Below are positions 46,713 to 58,159 of a DNA stretch of 64,000 bases, one piece after another. The stretch spans positions 36,548,001-36,612,000 of the forward strand of contig NC_091256.1 of assembly GCF_042477335.2 (NCBI RefSeq). Reading direction: 5' to 3'. The DNA is from Ovis canadensis. Lineage: Eukaryota; Chordata; Mammalia; Artiodactyla; Bovidae. The first letter of the stretch is position 1; every line of letters starts with the position of its first letter. The notes under the pieces are model-generated. The model saw only the letters and a list, made by a program, of their open reading frames with translations, was not told where the DNA came from and searched no databases. The position numbers were made by a program, and so were the translations under genes.

Positions 46713-46799
46713 GTTGGGCGTACTTTTGGATATTTTCCAAAGGATTTAATCCAAGTAGTCCATGGATATACTCAAGAAGAGCTGCAAGTTCCAACAGAT
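46713..46799 (+). CDS. MIA3: MIA3 coding exon 3 (SH3-like domain, last part)
   Basis: This is an 87-bp symmetrical exon encoding 29 residues, [20 protein letters not shown] and onward to QVPTD. The G-x-FGYFPKDL motif is the conserved end of the MIA/SH3-like domain. Acceptor TTTTTTAATGTAG and donor GTAAGT. Skipping it would keep the frame but remove the domain's last strands. Confidence 0.95.
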
Positions 46800-46860
46800 G
46801 TAAGTTGTGGATTCTGTTGTTGTTGTTCTCAGTTGTAAATTGACTTATAAATTCACCAAT

Positions 46861-46978
46861 TACACCTAATTAACTAATTTTGAATGTGTTTTGATTAAAA
46901 GACATACAATCATAAAAAATCAGTGTTGGGGTTAGGGCTACACTTAATTAACTAATTTTGAATGTGTTTTGATCAAAA
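46861..46978. repeat. 78-bp-period direct duplication in MIA3 intron 3
   Basis: Two 40-bp copies (46861-46900 and 46939-46978), both containing TTAACTAATTTTGAATGTG, differ at two positions. Confidence 0.9.
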
Positions 46979-46979
46979 A

Positions 46980-49110
46980 AGGAAAAACAAGTTAACATCT
47001 ATGTATCAGATTTTAATTTATCAGACTGCCTTTAAAGAAAAGAGAAGTTTGAAAAGAATTTATGGGAGACTTTGTATCAGAATCTAATAGTTCTACGTTG
47101 AAGCAGGTGTTCTTATACAAGGCTGTGTATGCTTATTCAGGATTTTTATTTGCTGCTTGATATGAGAAAAAAATGAAGAATTCAGTATCTTTGTATTTAG
47201 TTATTACGTTTAGGAAGTAAATAATTTTTTACTTTTTTTTTACTTAAAGCAAGATGAGAAGTTGTCTCAATACTCATTGAATAGCCTTTAGACATTTTGA
47301 GTATATAGAAATCAGGTTAAATTAATCAAACCCTAAATTATATATTAGGCCATAAGGTTTTCTTTTGGACCCTTTAATGATTTAAGGGATTAGAGTCATG
47401 GGATAGATTCTGGAAAAGGGAACCTGAGTGTTTCACACAAGGTGCAGCCTCGAATCTGCAAGGTCCTGACTGCACAATCTGGAGAGCATTCATCCAGGTG
47501 CACTAGCTTAAGGAGCTTTGTGGTGACAAGGATTTTGTGTTCTAGGATCCTCACTCCAGCTGATTATTTTCTGGAGTTTTAAAATTAATAAGAATTGAAA
47601 CCCACCTTCAAACAGAAATCTAGCAACTCTGGAGTCGCTGTGAGAGCATGCAGGCTGCTGGCCTGGGGCATGTATCAGCTGAGCTCTGCTGAATAGATGA
47701 AGTCACAGAGCCATCGCTATTCTCGAAACTTTTTGTCTTCCCAAGGGTCATGAAATCAGCCTGACTGCCTGTTAGTCCTTGCTCCTAATGAGGATACTGC
47801 TGGGAGGGAAATACACGCTAGACAGCAGCTCGTGGGTCACAGAGACCTCATTTGTTGGGGAGTCCGCCTTCTTGTTGCACCTCTCACTCCATGCTTCCCT
47901 CAACGTGAAGAAACAGCTTAGAAAGGCACGTGGTGAGCAGAGGACTCATTTGTTCCTGCCACACTTGTCCAGTCTCTCCAAGGACTGTGAGAGTTTAGTT
48001 AGGGGAAGGAAATTATCTTTGTTGGTTTTTAAACTTTTCCTTCTGCTTAATGACCCCTTTTATGTCAATTTGTTTACTAGCAGAGGTTAAAAAAAAAGTA
48101 TTAGGTTTATGGGTAGTCTGAAAGCAGATCTCTTTGACACCTAATCAGAACCCTGATTTAGAGTAGGATGTATCCCTCACTGAATCTTGTCTTCAAGCCG
48201 TACTTGTGATGGTTAAGTGGGAGCCCCTTGACACTGTTCTTTGTCTCTCGATATTTTTACTTCCCCTGCACTTGTATTTCAGTAAGATGCTTCTTAAGCT
48301 GATTTAACTTTCCCAGTCCAAGGAAAGTATAAGTCAGGAATCTGCTGTAGACCGAGAGCCTGTCAGCAAGGTGGTACTGCCTGTTTCCAGCTAGGTAAGC
48401 AGGAAAGTACAGCCTAGAGGGGAGGATGATGGAGATGCTGGGTGGTCTTCCAGTTTCTTCTGGACCAACTATTATGGGGTAAATTCCCAGAGCATCAGGT
48501 ATAAAGGCAGGAAGCGAGGGAGGACCAATAAATGATGCCCTACTTTTCCCTACTTGTACTCAGAACAAACTGAGAAACCCAGCAGGCAGGTAGATGGAGA
48601 CCAGGATATCACCATCTCTTACTGATAAAACTTTTTGGAGAACACAGCTCAAGTGTGCAGAAATTAATGGGCTTTTGAACATGGCAGTCTAGAATGAGAC
48701 AGACTTACCCAGCCACATGCAGAGCTAGCCGACTAGGGGGCTCTCCTAGTGGACTGTCCCTTATACAACTGACAGCACGGAAGAGAGGGTGTGTGTTGCC
48801 TCCAGCCAGGCCCAAGCAGAGAACAGGGGTGGTACAGGACAAACCCACCAGCCACATGAGTCATTCCTCCTCAGGGAAAAAGAGAATGAAGGGAAGCCAG
48901 GAATACCACTCGGGTAGGAGCCCTTCCTCATGGAAATACGAAGCCAAGGGAAAGATGGGGTCTATCCTTCTATCTCCTGACTCCCCAGGGTTGGCACAAA
49001 AGCCCCTCCAGGGCCAAACATGAATTTGCAGTCATCTCTGTCATTAGCGTGGGCAAGCACTTGTTCTTGTGACGCTCGGTTAGTGACCCGCTAATGTTTT
49101 TCTTTGCCTT
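46980..49110 (+). other. MIA3: MIA3 intron 3, remainder
   Basis: No repeat or additional exon recognised with confidence. Several open frames near 47.8 and 48.7-49.0 kb have no recognisable protein features. Confidence 0.55.
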
Positions 49111-49114
49111 GCAG

Positions 49115-51917
49115 GAGACAGATTTCGTTTGTTTTGATGGGGGAAGAGATGATTTTGATAATTATAATGTCGAAGAACTTTTAGGGTTTTTGGAATTGTA
49201 CAATTCTGCCACTGAAGATTCTGAAGAAGTTAAAGAAAAAACTGCTCAGCATGTGGAAGAACCTCCTGAAGCATCTAATGAAAGTGACACTGAACCTGAG
49301 CCAGGAGAAGCCAACTCAGAGGAAAGTGAAAGTGTATTCTCAGAAAACACTGCCGAACTCAGGGAGAGATCTGAGGCTCAGAAGAGCCACCCCCAGGTAA
49401 ACAGTCAAACAGGTCATGCTCAGGGAGAGCGAACTTCATTCGAATCTTTTGGAGAAATGCTGCAAGATAAGTTAAAAGTGCCAGAAAGCGAAAACAACAA
49501 AACCAGCAATAGTTCTCAGGTCTCGCGCGAGCAGGAGAAGATCGACGCTTATAAACTTTTGAAAACAGAAATGACTCTGGACTTGAAAACCAAATTTGGC
49601 TCAACTGCCGACGCACTTGTATCTGATGATGAGACGACCAGACTTGTTACTTCATTAGAGGACGATTTTGTTGAGGATTTGGATCCTGAGTATTACACGG
49701 TGGGAAAGGAAGAAGAGGAGAATAAAGAAGACTTCGATGAGCTGCCGTTGCTAACCTTTACAGATGGAGAAGATGCGAAAACTCCAGGGCACTCCGGAAT
49801 TGAGAAACACCCAACAGAGAAAGAGCAGAATTCAAAGGAAGAGCATAAAGTTGAGGAAACTCAGCCCCCAGGCATCAAAAAGGGTGATGAAAAGATACCA
49901 AAACCCCGGGAAGATACTATCTTCTCTGATGTTATGGAAGGGGAAGAAAACGCAGACACAGATGTAGAGAGTTCCAATTCAAAGGAAGAGGGTGACCCAT
50001 TAGTTGTGGATAGCAGATTGGGGAAACCACGACCAGAAGATCATATTGACCCTGAAAAGGCAGCAGACAGCCTTGTGAGTGTAGAAGTCCGCAAAGCAGA
50101 CAGTGACCACGACCCAGAAGTGGGCGCAGGACTTCACATGAAAGGCAAGGGGCAGAAGGCTGAGGAACCCGAGAGGGACCGGGTGCAGCACGAGGTAGGG
50201 CTAGAGGACGAGACGGAGGACCACCAGACTGGGCACGGGTCTTCTCAGAGTGGCCACCTCAGCTCTCCGCCAGCTGCTGAAAAAAGCACAGAAACATTAA
50301 AATCAGCCTTTGCTAACCGAGAGAAGGACCTGAAAGGAGCAGCCGTTCACATCTCAAAAGAAATGCTTCATGAAGAAAAGCCCTCAGGGCGGAGTTTGGA
50401 AGGTGCCTCAGAGAGTGACTCAGTCCTGCAAGCAAAAGCAGCGGGGAATCAAGGGGATGAAGCAAAGACGGAACAGGAATCTGTGGGTGTGGCAGCACCC
50501 TTGGGTGATCATCAGCGTAATGCTTCCAAAGACAGCGCGGGGGAAGTAGACGGTTCAATAAGTGGACCTAAACCACATGTGCTTTCAGGGGAGCATCCGA
50601 GTGCAGAACTTATAAAGGATCGGCTTCTTAAACTTCAAAATGCGACTAGGTTCTCTTCTGCAGATGACATGGGCTTGCCAGGAGGCCTGGAAGAAGAGGG
50701 TCCCGTTCTGGAAAGAAATCTTTCCTGGCAACAAGGAGGTGTGGCTGCCACAGTTAATAAGCAAGTGAGCGAGAAGAGAAAGCTCTCTGAGGAAGAGATC
50801 ACCAGGGTCACCAAGGATGCCTCGGATGAAGGGCAGGAAGTAGGAAAAACAGGCCAAACCGATAGCACAGAAGGACGAGGCTTCCACCCAAAGGAACCAA
50901 ACCCAGAAGATGAAGATTACAGCTCTGAAGAACTCCTGGAGGATGAAAATGCTCTAAGTGCAAAGCAGTCTAAAGAAAAAAGCCCTGAGATTCAGGATAA
51001 GGGGTTAGATGTTGACCTGCAAAACCCTGAAAAACCTGTTTCAGGTGCCATTAAGACTGATCCAGAAACTGAAAAAAACAAAGAAGAAACTAGTCATATG
51101 TCGGAAAATGAAAGAACAAATGAGACTGCAGGTAAAGGGGTAGACAGTCTGGGCAGGGACCCAGGTGGCCCGGTGGTGGAAAAAGGACGCTCGCCTGTGC
51201 ATCAGAAGGTACAGAGACCCTCTGAAGGAAGTGACTTTCCTGGCAAGAAAGAAGATCAGACTCCAGAGCTAGGGGAAGCGTCTCAGAAGAAAGATCCTGA
51301 TTATCTTAAAGAAGACAACCATGAGGGCCACCCAGAGACCTCAGGGCTCACAGAGAAGCCTGGGGTAGAACCCTCGAAAGAGGACGACAAGGATGCAGAG
51401 AAATTCGTGGACCTGGGAAGCCAGGGGTCTGCTTCTGAGGACCATGACGATGACCCGTTCCCCTGGGCTCCACATGCCCCCGTGCAGCCTGAGGAGAGTG
51501 TCCATTCGGAGGACTTGCCCATAATCAGCAGCTTCTTTAAAGATCAGCAGTCTCTGCAGCGATTCCAGAAGTACTTTGATATCCACAAGCTGGAAGCCAT
51601 GTTCCAGGACATGTCATCCAAGCTAAAGTCAGCACAGCGTGAGAGCCTGCCCTATAACGTGGAGAAAGTCCTTGATAAGGTCTTTCGTGCTTGGGAGTCA
51701 CACATTCTGACGGAGGCAGAGAACATGCTCGATGCTCACGCAACGGAAAACAGAGACCTGGAAACGAAGGACAGTAGCGTGTTTGAGGAGGCTGCGGTGC
51801 TCGATGACGTTCAAGACCTGATCTATTTCGTCAGGTACAAACACTCCATGGTGGAGGAGACTGCTCCCCCGGCAGCGGCACAGCCTGTAGAGGGAGGCTG
51901 GGATGGACCAGCGGAAG
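49115..51917 (+). CDS. MIA3: MIA3 coding exon 4 (large lumenal exon)
   Basis: One 2803-bp exon encodes residues 119-1052. It starts [14 protein letters not shown]...[16 protein letters not shown], a conserved continuation of the SH3-like region, and continues into a very acidic, Glu/Asp/Ser/Lys-rich and probably disordered lumenal stretch. Conserved islands include [40 protein letters not shown] and [11 protein letters not shown]. The last ~120 residues form a helical module ([20 protein letters not shown]..., [22 protein letters not shown]) strongly conserved in mammals. Acceptor TTGCCTTGCAG; donor GTGAGG, phase 1. The frame runs 28 codons past the donor to a stop at 52003, so unspliced RNA would encode a lumenal-only protein. 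The middle of the exon differs most from human, as expected for disordered sequence. Confidence 0.96.
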
Positions 51918-52374
51918 GTGAGGTACCCACCTGTGGCCTTGCAGGGTTGGGCTTGAGAAACAGGCATGGGGGCCCCGGGGCTGCTGAAGTGCCTCGTGCC
52001 TGATCTTTGAAGCAGGGTCCCAATGTGCCCAGAGGTTGAGGGGCAATACAGGGATGTCCACACAGCCCTGCCTACCTTTTCTCTTTAGGCTGGAGTATAG
52101 ATAAATATTTCTTGATCCACTTTTCACTTAGACAGTCGAGACCGGTAGCATCCTCTGCAGAAAACTTTATAAAAGAAAAAGACTCGAGCAAGAAAATGGT
52201 GTACAAAGTAGACCTGGTGACAGATTACCAATTTCATGAAAGCGCTTTTTGAACACATTTTCTTCATCATGAAATAACTGCTGTCTGTCCAGGGATGGAC
52301 TGGCATTAACTTTTAACTCGATGCCTTGCTTCAGTTCATGCCCTCTAACATTCTTCTTTTTTTTTTTTTAAGAA

Positions 52375-52505
52375 AGTTTTTGTTTAGTTGGTTGGTTTTG
52401 TTTTTTGGCCACACTGAGCGACATGCAAGATCTTAGTTCCCTGACCAGGGATCGAACCCAAGCCCCCTGCAGCGGAAATGCAGAGTCTTAACTACTGCAC
52501 TTCCC
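52375..52505 (-). mobile_element. tRNA-derived (CHR-like) SINE, antisense
   Basis: tttttggccacactgagcga, ccagggatcgaacccaagcc and gagtcttaactactgcactt: a reversed SINE head with T-rich end. It lies just upstream of the candidate alternative exon. Confidence 0.75.
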
Positions 52506-52610
52506 CCCTGCCCAGCTTTCATCCTCAGTGGATGCTGTGTTTTTCCCTGCTGTTAAGGCAGGCACTTTGGTCAGTTAAATTCTACCAAGCCCTTGAGTTT
52601 TTGCATTCAG

Positions 52611-52687
52611 ATTCCATTCCAACCAAGGAACGGAACCAGGATGCAGAGCCTCCTAACACACCACTTGACGTAGAAGCCATTCCATAA
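52611..52687 (+). other. MIA3: Candidate alternative/poison exon of MIA3 in intron 4
   Basis: A plausible acceptor (TTTTTGCATTCAG) ends at 52610. If exon 4 (phase 1) splices here, the reading frame continues as DSIPTKERNQDAEPP... for 25 residues and then meets TAA at 52685-52687. A possible donor (GGAAG|GTATAC) lies at 52780/52781, so the exon could be 52611-52780 and act as a poison exon. No polyadenylation signal is obvious just downstream. Seen: signals and frame. Inferred: any use. The chance that a short frame like this is open by accident is considerable. Confidence 0.25.
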
Positions 52688-53259
52688 AGAGCGACTGGAC
52701 CGACCCTGAGGCAGCACCCTAGAAGAGTTGATTCCTAGCTCCATGCTCTTTCCCCTGTCCCTGTGCTTCTGAGATGGAAGGTATACAGACTCTTAGGTAT
52801 ACTTTGAAGAGATCTGAAAGACATCTCGGTGAGCTGCCTTTGCGTCACGCCCTTCCCTGTGTCAGCTCTGTGAAGCAAGCCTGCTTCTGTCTGGTGGAGA
52901 TCCTGTTTCTTCCTTGTGGAGTCAGTGTTTCCTATTTCTGCTCTTGACTAGAATTCCCTTTTCCACATTTTTCTGTGTGGGCATATGTTGGTTTGCCAAG
53001 GGAAGTTAGGTTCATTGAAGTCCCTACAGGAAAGATATTTATGAAATGCTTTGGGATCAGGGTTTCTCCATAAATTTTATCATGTAGATTAGATATTCGT
53101 GATGTGAGAGAAAAGCAACTGAAACTCTTCTTTCCTTGCCCAGTTTTGCCCTGTGGGGTGCCAGTGCATGGAGGGCAGGGTGGGGGGCCATGGAGTTGTG
53201 TGCTGGAGGCGAACTTGTCATTGAGCTTTGCCAGCCCAATACGTTCTTCCCTCCTGTAG

Positions 53260-53421
53260 ACCCACAGCCACCACTGGAGGAGAACTTCCCACAGGAGCAC
53301 ACGGAAGTTCCTCTGATGCAGATTCCCAAAGAGCCTGACCATTTGGCTCAACCCATGACCAGGGACATGGGTACCTCAGGAGTCACCCAGAAGCCACAAA
53401 CAGAGGAAGATGGAGACCCAG
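53260..53421 (+). CDS. MIA3: MIA3 coding exon 5
   Basis: This is a 162-bp symmetrical exon (phase 1 to 1) encoding DPQPPLEENFPQEHTEVP and on to EEDGDPG, an acidic, proline-rich lumenal linker. It corresponds in order and pattern (LxEDNF..., HLDQ..., SQKPxTE.DxDPG) to the human exon that follows the large exon. Acceptor TTCCCTCCTGTAG, donor GTAACA. Conservation is moderate. Confidence 0.9.
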
Positions 53422-54139
53422 GTAACACTTGCTAATTTTTCTTTACAAAGTAGAAGCCTGTCCTAGAGAAGACCTACTAGGAAATTTGTTGATAAAAGTA
53501 GGAAATGGAGGGGACCATAACAGGCATAAATGCATTTAAAAAGTAAGAAATCCTGGAACTAGCAGAGAAAAGCGGGAGTCAAGACAGATGGAGATCAGTA
53601 ATAGCAAGCAGGTCAGAGACTATAAAATCTACCAGCCAGTGCTTGGCGGGCATTAGCTTATGCGAGTAATGGAAATCTAACATACTCTTCTTAAGAAGTC
53701 TTATGCTCAAAAACAGCAGTTTCCAGCCAGACCAACAGCGGGGAAACTGGGCGTGGAGACCAGCGATCTTGTTTAACAATCCCTCCAGGGAATTCTGACC
53801 TGTTGGAAGTTAAAGTTTGAGAACTACTGCTGTGTGTCTCAAATTCTGTTTCCCTCGGTCTCTCCTCCACCCCACTCCCAATAGAGTACATTGTAGCTCA
53901 GGTCTTTTGTTAATATGCTACCTAGTCATGGTAAAACTTCTAAAACTGTGAAGGCAATATTTACATCTAGATAGCCTTATACTATAAGATTAGAGGAAAC
54001 AGTGCAGAACCTTGCCAGATGTAACAGTCCAGTGGAGGCACAACCTTGGGAATAGTATCACTGCTTAATCACCGGGCACAGTAAACATTCGGTGGGATAG
54101 TGACAGATTTCATTTGGATTGAGAAAGTTGTTTTCAAAA

Positions 54140-54275
54140 TAAATTTTTTTAAAAAATTCATTTATTTTTAATTGGAGGATAATTACACTGTTGTGTTGGT
54201 TTCTGCCATACATCAATATGAATCAGCCATAGGTATACGTATGTCCCCTCCCTCCCACCTCCCACCCCAAACAAG
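54140..54275 (-). mobile_element. L1 3' end, antisense, short
   Basis: ttaattggaggataattaca, ctgccatacatcaatatgaa and ccctccctcccacctcccac correspond to the reverse of a ruminant L1 3' end. Confidence 0.6.
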
Positions 54276-54827
54276 GTTTTTAAAAATGCAACCCCAGTAT
54301 TAGTATCAACAGCATTCTAACTTTTGTGTAGCTCACTCATTTTACTGATAAATCAGAAGAACAGCTGATTTGTGTTATTTTGTCTATCCAGTATTGTGAT
54401 ACAACATCATTACCGTTTTGTGTTTTTAGAGGTTGTGGTCTCTAACCATAGGTAGAGCCTTACCCTATGATAGCACAGGCCTAGCAGCACTGGGGTGCCT
54501 TCCTGACCACCTCAGCCCTTCAAAATATAGGAGAGGTCACAGCAGGAAGAGGAATTCAGCTAATTTGAGAAGAAATGGCATATCAGGGGTCTGTTGTGTT
54601 CTAGAGGATATTGCATTCATATACAATACTCTACTTCTAAACTCTTGTAACTCAAAAGGATTCTCCTTGTTGAGAATAAGTCACATACCGATAAACTTGG
54701 TACCCTGTTGTTAAAAAATGTTCAGGGTTAGGAAAGATTTTGCTTGCAGAATTGAAAGCAGATGTCTTGCCTCATCCTTTAAGTCGCGCCGCAGAGTGAC
54801 ACAGCTTCCTTTAGAGGCCGAACTGTG

Positions 54828-54985
54828 AAAGTGAAAGTGCCGGTCGCTCATTCGTGTCCGATTCTCTGCGACCCCAGGGACTGTAGCCCACCAGGCTCCT
54901 CTGTCTCTGGGATTCTCTAGGCAAGAATACTGGAGTGGGTTGCCATCCCCTTCTTTGGAAGATGATCTTCCCAAATCTCCCTTCA
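54828..54985 (-). mobile_element. Bov-tA SINE, truncated
   Basis: gtgaaagtgccggtcgctca ... gttgccatccccttctttgg. The tRNA head is missing. It lies in MIA3 intron 5; 55000-55790 shows nothing else. Confidence 0.85.
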
Positions 54986-55795
54986 TGCATCTCAGATGAG
55001 GTGCTGACCTGCTTGGGAAAACTTCACCAGTGGTCAGATTCATAGGTCAGTAGCAGTGGAGTCTTAGGGTTGGAAGACATCTGCGTGGCAGCTAATGCTG
55101 CTTCTCATTAGTTACTTCTTGGACTCCTGGCTGTTTGTAAGAAACACCCCAGGCCCCCCAAACTCCTGAATTTCCTTCCCTACCACCACCTCGTGTAGAG
55201 ATCCTTCCAGGCAGAGGTAGCATTCGACCTCTTTTGCAGAGCTACACCAGGCCCCTCCCTGTAAGCAGTTCCCTCTCGTCTCTTGGTGTTTGCCGTCCTC
55301 CCTTGTGTAGCCGTCATTCGTGCGTTCAGTGCCTGCCAGGCGCCAGATTCTGTGCTGAGCGTGGGTGCAAGTTTGCAAACTGATACTCTTCTCTTTCTCA
55401 TTGTTTGCCTGAAGTTTCTAATACAGTGCGTCACCAGCACTAAATAAAAGTTTGTTAAATGTGATAGTGTGTCTATAGGAAAAGCATAAAATTCTCTGTT
55501 CCTCAATCCCCGTGAGTCTGTATTATTCAGACAGCAGTTGCATTGCCAGGGATGTGATGGAGGGATTGCTGGCAGGTAGATTGGGTCGGAAATAGCATTC
55601 ATTTTATAATTGAGGATGTGATGGCTCTAATCGGGGTTCTGACATTTTTTAAAAAATATATAATCATCTTCATGAGAAGCACATATCCAAGCAGAGACTA
55701 ATATTCAATGGGCACTTGATAAATATTTAAAATGAAGAGAAACAAAACTTATTCTGAAGCTTAAATAAAATATTTGCTTTCTCCCTCAACTTTAG

Positions 55796-55941
55796 GGATA
55801 ATTACACCAGAAGGCACTCCTGTCAATGCTGTTGATGCCCCAAAGCAGCTGGCAACAAATACTGAAGAACCAGCAAGTGTCACGCCTCTGGAAAATGCAA
55901 TTCTCTTCATATACTCACTCGTGTTTCATTTAACTAAGACG
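55796..55941 (+). CDS. MIA3: MIA3 coding exon 6 (membrane-proximal, hydrophobic segment)
   Basis: This exon is 146 bp. It encodes [17 protein letters not shown], then the highly conserved [18 protein letters not shown] and a hydrophobic run SLVFHLTKT, ending in phase 0 at GTAAGT. In TANGO1 this is the first hydrophobic segment, proposed to enter only one leaflet of the ER membrane, just before the true transmembrane helix encoded by the next exon, which lies beyond the window. Acceptor TCCCTCAACTTTAG. Confidence 0.93.
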
Positions 55942-56129
55942 GTAAGTTTGACATGTAATTTCTTCAAATAGAATGTTAATTATTACCGTTTTCAAGTTGA
56001 TTTTAAGCATGAGATGAAGGATTTAAAATGTATTTATGAAAATTACTCCTACACCTTTGAAGGCAGCCTCTGACATAAGCCACAGGTGTGTGATGGTGGT
56101 GGGTTCTTAGTTCAGCTCAGCACTTGGAG

Positions 56130-56680
56130 ATACTTTGGCGGCCAGTGCTGGGTATCTGCACACATCTTCTGCCCTCAGGGATCTTTTGGTCTAACAGAGA
56201 GAATGAAATTCACTTGAAACACAATATGATATGGGAAAGAAGAGACGTATTTACCTGATGGTGTGAGAGTATGTTAAATTGATTCACTGAGGTGGGAGGA
56301 CAGGCAGAGGAGGTCAGAAGTTAGTCGAGACATCCTCTGAGCTGAGTTGTAGGATCCGTGTAGTTTGATGTGTAATTTGTTGTTGAATAGGGCTGGGGAG
56401 GTGGATGGGTGGAGTGCACAGTCACACAGAAGCAGTATGTTTGGAGAAATGGGACATGAAGAAAAGGTTACTTGGCATTGTCCGAGTATAGAGTTCGAGG
56501 GGCGTGTGTGGTCTTGTGGAGGGAGATGGGCTCAGGTACAGGAGGTTGTATGTCATGGTAGGTTGTGAGATAGAGATCCTTTGAAGGTTTTAAGCAGGAA
56601 ATAAGTATAGTCATATTTGTTCTTAGAAAGAGTCACTTATGGCAGAATTATTTATTCAAATTTATCTGTCTAAGGAATTC
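56130..56680 (-). mobile_element. Possible L2-like fragment, antisense
   Basis: ctgccctcagggatcttttggtcta-like start and gaaggttttaagcaggaaataagt-like end recall antisense L2. Weak. Confidence 0.3.
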
Positions 56681-56929
56681 TGATCCATATGAGACATTTA
56701 GTCTGTCCATTGAATGTTATCTAAGCTGTTTAGGGCTTAGCGCCCCCTTGTGGTATTTTCTGGAATTGGACATTCTTGGTAAATGATGGGAATGAGCAAG
56801 CTTTCAGAATCCAGAGGCCAAGTTGCCCTTGGAGCTATAAAGTATACTCTGCATCAAAAATATCTATCTGCCAGGTTCTGTTATTTCAAGACTTTTTAAG
56901 GAAAAGGGGTTATTTTTTTTGTTTTTTTA

Positions 56930-57116
56930 TATGCATGGGCTTTGAGTTGAGGATAATCTGGTTTCAAATTCCAGGTCCATCATTTAGAAACTTGGGCAGA
57001 TTACTTAAGTTTGAACCTCAGCTTTTTCATCTTTAAAATGCAGATAATACCTACCCCAGTTGTTAGAATTAAATGAATCGATAATATCAAGTATATAGTG
57101 TAGTGCCTGGCATTTT
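56930..57116 (+). mobile_element. MIR SINE
   Basis: ggataatctggtttcaaatt, aacttgggcagattacttaa, cagctttttcatctttaaaa, gaattaaatgaatcgataat: nearly the whole MIR core and tail. Confidence 0.78.
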
Positions 57117-58159
57117 ATAAGATCTCATCCCCTGCCTGCTTCTCATTTAGATGATTGGACAGGGCAGTATAAAAATTTTGGGTACTGCAGGGAATTCAGG
57201 AGAAGGGCCACCAGGATGGGAAAATTGGAGGAAAACCAAACCATTTTTCAGTTTTCTCCATGTTTGTGGTAGTGCCAGCCACCCCAGTGAATGTGTATGC
57301 CCTGTGCAGTTAAGAGTTCTGAAGGAAGTTTTCAGTGATGAAGGCGATCTCAGAATTTGGTTATCAGTGTGAATCATCATCACTTCTAAAACTTCACAGC
57401 CTCCAGATGTGGGAGGAGTTCTTTGTTCATTTTATTGGTGGGTATACTCAGAGCTCCGTTGTAGGCCTGGGTTGGAGGACACAGACATGGCAGAGGATGT
57501 TGTTTCTGCTTGAGGGATAACGGGAGAAGACCCGGACATGAATGGCAAGAGAAAAGTAACAGTGGCTTGAAAGGTTATCGTCGAGAAAGTATTTGGATGG
57601 CCCAATATGTACAGAGTATTATGCTGGGAATAGAAGAGTCTACGAGGTATAAAGCATGATTCTGATTTATGAAAGGCTTAAAAAAGGATATATCTAATAT
57701 ATATGGAAATTGGAAAAATGGGAAACATGAAATAGCTGTTGTAATGTGTCAGGTAAGTGGTATAGATAACTATTTGTAGAGCTGGGAGATAATGGGGTAC
57801 TGACTTGCTTGGGAAAACTGCACCAGAAGTCAGATGCGTAGATCAGCAGTTGATGGAATCTCCAGGCTAGAGGAGATGTGAGAGAGCAGCTAATTCAACT
57901 TTTCACAAACTGCGCTAATTTCCTCTGCTCCATCCCTGACTAGTAGTTATGGGGTCTGGGAATCAACAATTCCTAGTGTGAGCCATCTACCTTAGAAGAC
58001 TACACATTGCTCTGATGGCTAGTTTATTCTTGTATTGACTCCAAATTTTTCTCCATATGATTTTTTTCTCTTAGAATCTGATTCCTTTTTTACATAGTGA
58101 TTACTATGTAAAATATTTGAGGTTATGCTTGAATTTTTTTTTTCCTTTAGTGTTTTAGC

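Noticed and set aside
48694-49023. 109-codon frame in MIA3 intron 3
   Set aside because: No recognisable domain, no splice-signal support linking it to MIA3, Ser/Lys/Arg-rich chance frame. Not called.
51918-52003. Read-through of MIA3 exon 4 past its donor (28 codons)
   Set aside because: The donor is good and the next exon splices in phase, so this is intron retention at most and not a separate coding end.
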